A DNA stretch of 10,523 nucleotides, from positions 1 through 10,523 of the forward strand of contig JAIOQL010000501.1 in assembly GCA_021413405.1 (NCBI GenBank). The letters run 5' to 3'. The notes below the pieces were generated by a model. That model was not told the DNA's origin, made no database searches, and saw nothing but the letters and a program-made list of their open reading frames with translations. The DNA is from Leptospira sp. GTDB taxonomy: Bacteria; Spirochaetota; Leptospiria; Leptospirales; Leptospiraceae. This document shows positions 7,784 through 10,523 of this stretch, one piece after another. Position numbers and translations under genes: made by a program. How positions within the stretch are numbered: position 1 is the first letter of the stretch; each line of letters begins with the position of its first letter.

Positions 7784-9076
7784 CTGAAAGAAAAAAATAG
7801 AAACAGATCAATATTATTTCTGACTGTATTTACGGATATGATGGGGTTTTCGGTAATATTTCCGATATTTCCGGAGACCCTAAAATTCTTTCTCAATGGG
7901 GAGAATGATTTTGTTCTCGAATTTCTTCTTCGCTTATCAGGATGGATCGGTAAAAGCACTGATCCTGGCCAAAGCATAATAATATTCGGAGGGGTTGTAG
8001 GAAGCATCTATTCCATTCTGCAGTTCATCTTTGCACCAGTCTGGGGAAAACTTTCCGACAAAACCGGACGAAAACCAATTCTACTTTTTACATCCCTTGG
8101 CAATCTTGTAGGGTATCTGATCTGGTTTTTTTCAACAAGTTTCACTCTATTCATTCTCTCCCGGATAGTAACCGGTTCCATGGGAGGCAATATTTCAGTC
8201 GCATCTGCGTCCATGGCTGACACAACCAGCGGGAAGGATCGTGCAAAGGGGATGGGAATTATTGGTGCAGGAATCGGGTTGGGGTTTATTCTGGGTCCTC
8301 CTCTCGGAGGATTGATGGCAGGGATAGATTTACGGCAATCGTTTCTGGTTTCGGGCCTGCCTGGTGTAACAATATTTTCTTCGTCAGCGCTTTTGTCTGT
8401 TTTTGTTGCACTTATAAATTTATTTCTTATTTTATTTCTTTTCCGGGAAACGCTTATTGAAAAGGGAAAAGATGGGAAACGCGAAATACATCCGATTTTT
8501 GGAATGTTTGGTCAGACATCCAGGAAAATTGCAAATGTTTCCCTGATTTATTTCCTGTTCACATTATCATTTTCTGGTTTTGAATTTTCGATCAATTTTT
8601 TCATGCACCAGGTTCTCGGGTTTTCACCGAAGGCGATCGGATTATCCTTCGTCTATATCGGATTTATAATTATTCTTATCCAGGGTGGTGTAATCAGAAG
8701 AATATCCGGTATCGTTTCTGAAAAAAAGATTCTAATAGCAGGAACTATCATCCTGATTGCCGGTTATTCAATCCTGACTTTTGCCAAATCTGTTTCGGAG
8801 ATGTTTCTTTCACTGACATTTCTTTCTATTGGAAGTGCATTACTTAATCCTGGCCTCTCGGCTCTAACATCGCTTTATTCGGGGGCGGGAGATCAGGGGA
8901 GAAATTTAGGAATAATGAGAAGTGCCGGAGCACTTGCCAGGGGCATCGCGCCTATCGCATTCTGTATATTGCATTTTAAATTCGGGCCAAATTTCTCTTT
9001 TTTAGTTTCGCTTCTTATTTCATTCCTGTTTTTTTATCTGGTCTATAGACTCGAAAGTCCATCAGAGAATGGATAG
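7784..9076 (+). CDS. MFS transporter, DHA1 (drug:H+ antiporter) type
   Basis: This is an inner-membrane exporter of the major facilitator superfamily with about 12 helices and 430 residues. Motif A is clear after helix 2 (GKLSDKTGRKP, about residues 88-98), and the antiporter motif C lies in helix 5 (GFILGPPLGG, about 168-177), placing it with DHA1/TetA-like exporters. The substrate is unknown. An unusually long periplasmic loop of about 35 residues separates helices 1 and 2. The first canonical start, ATG 7838, falls inside helix 1 (ILFLTVFTDMMGFSVIFPIF), so translation must begin earlier. The frame is open back to the phasin-like stop at 7756 but holds no ATG, GTG or TTG. CTG 7784 is chosen because AGGA lies 9 bases upstream. 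The 3' end overlaps the convergent ACT gene by 15 bases. Confidence 0.88.
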   Translation: MKEKNRNRSILFLTVFTDMMGFSVIFPIFPETLKFFLNGENDFVLEFLLRLSGWIGKSTDPGQSIIIFGGVVGSIYSILQFIFAPVWGKLSDKTGRKPILLFTSLGNLVGYLIWFFSTSFTLFILSRIVTGSMGGNISVASASMADTTSGKDRAKGMGIIGAGIGLGFILGPPLGGLMAGIDLRQSFLVSGLPGVTIFSSSALLSVFVALINLFLILFLFRETLIEKGKDGKREIHPIFGMFGQTSRKIANVSLIYFLFTLSFSGFEFSINFFMHQVLGFSPKAIGLSFVYIGFIIILIQGGVIRRISGIVSEKKILIAGTIILIAGYSILTFAKSVSEMFLSLTFLSIGSALLNPGLSALTSLYSGAGDQGRNLGIMRSAGALARGIAPIAFCILHFKFGPNFSFLVSLLISFLFFYLVYRLESPSENG

Positions 9077-9676
9077 TATTCCTTCTGTCAAACGTTCAAT
9101 CCTGGATCCATCCGTTATTTTTTCTCCCGATTCCTCCCGCAAAAGAAATGTATCACGCACTTCACCTTTTTCTGTTTTTGCAGTAAAAGAGATAATATCT
9201 ATCCCGGAGAGAAACAGGATCTCCGATATTTCAAAAAGAAGCCCGGGCCTGTCAATCGCGTGCAAATCCATTACTGTGAGATCTAGCGATTCCGGGTTGT
9301 AAAGGTGAACAGAATTTTTTTCGTAGTCGCTTTCCCGTTTAGTCAACAGCTTGAGTTTTGATCTTCCCAAATAATCAATAACAGAGAGTCCCTTATATAA
9401 CATTTCTTCGAGATCCGCCTGAATTTCTCCGAGCTTCTCTTCCGTCATTTGCTCACCTTTCAGGTTTTGGATCAGAAATATGTCATCGACTATTCCCCGT
9501 TCTGAAGTTTCTGCAGTCGCTTCCAGTATATTCCATCCATGAGCATAGAGAATCGCAGTTGTTCTAAAAATAATCCCAATTTCATTTTGGGAAATTGAAA
9601 GTTTTAAGGCATAATAATCTGCTTTCTTCGTTGATGTTAGAATTAGTGTTCTTGTTTTATCCATAATTGCGCTCAT
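9062..9676 (-). CDS. twin ACT-domain protein resembling the C-terminus of GlnD
   Basis: This is a 204-residue cytoplasmic protein made of two ACT domains, about residues 23-95 and 131-204. The second carries DRPGLLFEISEIL (142-154), followed by GEVRDTFLLR (171-180), the pattern of the regulatory tail of the PII uridylyltransferase GlnD. The first has the matching ETSERGIVDDIFLIQ segment. The nucleotidyltransferase and HD domains of GlnD are absent, and there is no room for them: upstream is a non-coding gap. ACT domains bind amino acids, so it is probably a free-standing amino-acid sensor; glutamine is an inference from the GlnD likeness. ATG 9676 is chosen because AAGGA lies 9 bases upstream; ATG 9664 is an alternative. 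It converges with the MFS gene and overlaps it by 15 bases. Confidence 0.85.
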   Translation of the reverse strand: MSAIMDKTRTLILTSTKKADYYALKLSISQNEIGIIFRTTAILYAHGWNILEATAETSERGIVDDIFLIQNLKGEQMTEEKLGEIQADLEEMLYKGLSVIDYLGRSKLKLLTKRESDYEKNSVHLYNPESLDLTVMDLHAIDRPGLLFEISEILFLSGIDIISFTAKTEKGEVRDTFLLREESGEKITDGSRIERLTEGILSIL

Positions 9677-9758
9677 TCTTCATGATCCTTTTGCGGAAAT
9701 TCTGCTTAAAATATTGGCATTTTAAATTTTGCGTTCATTTATTGTGCATTGTTTTCGC

Positions 9759-9787
9759 ATTTTAGCCTATTTAAAGATAATTTGCAA
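9759..9787 (-). promoter_or_regulatory. proximal promoter of the ACT gene
   Basis: Read on the minus strand, TTGCAA (9787-9782) and TAAAAT (9764-9759) are 17 bases apart, a good sigma-70 arrangement. It would give a leader of about 75 bases before ATG 9676. Confidence 0.5.
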
Positions 9788-9801
9788 GTATTGTACCAGT
9801 A

Positions 9802-9840
9802 ATTTGTCAATTGTGCCTCCAAATCGGGCATTTGTCAATT
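9802..9840. repeat. 11-base direct repeat over the distal promoter
   Basis: ATTTGTCAATT occurs at 9802-9812 and again at 9830-9840, a 28-base period. The copies cover the -35 and -10 regions of the distal minus-strand promoter, so they may be paired regulator sites or only duplicated -35 boxes. Confidence 0.6.
9810..9838 (-). promoter_or_regulatory. distal promoter of the ACT gene
   Basis: Read on the minus strand, a perfect TTGACA (9838-9833) is followed after 17 bases by CACAAT (9815-9810). A second TTGACA (9810-9805) starts on the last base of this -10 box. The leader would be about 125 bases. Confidence 0.5.
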
Positions 9841-9868
9841 TTTTATGAATTCTGTTGTGAAAACTAAC

Positions 9869-9924
9869 TCCTGGGTAATCAGGACTCAGTTCAGTGCTGA
9901 ATACTGCAATCGGAATCGATTGCA
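9869..9924. other. cluster of three adjacent inverted repeats
   Basis: In order: TCCTG (9869-9873)/CAGGA (9880-9884) with a six-base gap; the dyad TTCAG/CTGAA (9890-9901); and a perfect eight-pair hairpin TGCAATCG (9905-9912)/CGATTGCA (9917-9924) with a GAAT loop. No T-run follows on either strand, so these are not ordinary terminators. The rest of the 373-base stretch 9677-10049 holds the ACT promoters and AT-rich sequence with no ORF I can support. Confidence 0.5.
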
Positions 9925-10049
9925 AACAGAAAAGTAGAGGGGGTGACTCACGTAATTTATAGCAATTGCACCAAAATATGCAAAAAGATATTTAAATTGA
10001 ATTTTCGGGATTTCAAATTATCCCCCAGTCAGTGTGTCGGATCAATTTT

Positions 10050-10523
10050 TTAAAATGCTAGTTTTGTTCCAATGGATGCCTGGTAGTTGTTGCCTTTCAG
10101 AATCATGGCTTCTGCTACAATTTTCAGATACCATAGGTTCAATTCAATGCCAGCTATTCCATAATCAATGCGCTGTCTCGATTTTGAATAACTTCTGAAA
10201 TCCATAGATAAAATAGCCTGCTGGGATAGAGGTGTGTTCAGGTTTGTAACGTTTGTGGGCAATGCATAGCCCTGGAGTTTTGCAAGATCGGCAAAACTTG
10301 CAGTAGAGGTTGTCACTGTGAAAGGACCGGTCCTATTCAAATGTATATCCGCCGAGCCGCTATTAAAGCTGGTTCCGACACCACCAAAGACGGTTAACAC
10401 ATAGCCAACCCTAATCCCGGCCCGGATATCAATAGGAATGGATTGGGCCTTTGAATTAAACTCTAGAATGGTTGCCCCCCCCCATGTTCCTTGCGTTGTA
10501 CCAAACTTTACAGTTGGTGGTTT
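10050..10523 (-). CDS. C-terminal part of an outer-membrane beta-barrel protein, 5' end cut off
   Basis: The frame is open to the window edge, giving 157 visible residues; the GTG at 10400 is internal. The pattern is that of a barrel: alternating strands with aromatic belts and glycines (IDIRAGIRVGYVLTVFGGVG; IDYGIAGIELNLWYLKIVAEAM), long Ser/Thr/Asn-rich loops, and a last strand ending in phenylalanine (YQASIGTKLAF), the usual signal for barrel assembly. A loop of about 55 residues near the middle (SGSADIHLNRTG to SQQAILSM) could be surface exposed. The function is unknown, possibly a porin-like or adhesin-like surface protein. A run of nine C on the plus strand (10475-10483), nine G in the coding strand, lies within codons for TWGGA. 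I see no clear terminator after the stop. Confidence 0.7.
   Translation of the reverse strand, partial: KPPTVKFGTTQGTWGGATILEFNSKAQSIPIDIRAGIRVGYVLTVFGGVGTSFNSGSADIHLNRTGPFTVTTSTASFADLAKLQGYALPTNVTNLNTPLSQQAILSMDFRSYSKSRQRIDYGIAGIELNLWYLKIVAEAMILKGNNYQASIGTKLAF
10475..10483 (-). repeat. run of nine G in the coding strand of the barrel gene
   Basis: Nine consecutive C on the plus strand sit inside an open reading frame and encode part of TWGGA. Runs of this length are prone to slippage; any change not a multiple of three would shift the frame of the barrel gene. Confidence 0.9.

Noticed and set aside
9845..9937. A 30-codon open frame on the plus strand between the ACT and barrel genes
   Set aside because: It has no ribosome site, odd composition, and lies over the inverted-repeat cluster.
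10006..10028. GGGAT/ATCCC inverted repeat as terminator of the barrel gene
   Set aside because: Only five pairs, a loop of eight, and no T-run on either strand.
9947..10050. A GTG-started short frame after an AGAGGGGG run
   Set aside because: The purine run is too close to the start for a normal ribosome site, and the peptide shows no recognisable pattern.

Overview
The window looks like chromosomal DNA of a spirochete of the Leptospira group (Leptospiraceae). It is AT-rich overall. It carries envelope genes of a Gram-negative type: a Wzy_C O-antigen polymerase/ligase, several exported proteins and an outer-membrane barrel. It also has a phasin-like protein next to a DUF151 nuclease-family gene, frequent non-ATG starts and a tRNA without an encoded CCA. 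The genus is inferred from overall character, not from a marker gene.

Layout. 1-1125 (+) is the 3' part of a NhaD-type Na+/H+ antiporter, cut by the window start. 1137-3299 (+) is a large O-antigen polymerase/ligase-family membrane protein with a repeat-like C-terminal tail. 3398-6479 (+) is a tight run: a stand-alone response regulator (REC plus coiled coil), a signal-peptide HEAT-repeat protein, and three small exported or membrane-anchored proteins that I do not recognise. The first three junctions overlap by 35, 35 and 26 bases, so the genes are probably translated together. 6530-6603 (+) is a CAU-anticodon tRNA, best read as tRNA-Ile2. It is followed by a GC-rich, highly structured element (6632-6781) that ends in a second copy of the tRNA 3' end. 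6921-9076 (+) holds a DUF151 nuclease-family gene with a leaderless-looking promoter, a phasin-like small helical protein, and an MFS exporter; the last two lack a good canonical start codon. 9062-9676 (-) is a two-ACT-domain protein like the sensory tail of GlnD. It converges on and overlaps the MFS gene by 15 bases and has two tandem sigma-70-like promoters. 10050-10523 (-) is the C-terminal part of an outer-membrane beta-barrel protein, cut by the window end, with a run of nine G in its coding strand.

How the parts may work together. Most of the window serves the cell envelope: ion exchange, O-antigen building, a regulated set of periplasmic proteins, drug-type export and a surface barrel. 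The parts most likely to be undescribed are the response-regulator/HEAT/exported-protein cassette, the tRNA-linked structured element, and the possible phase-variable G-run in the barrel gene.
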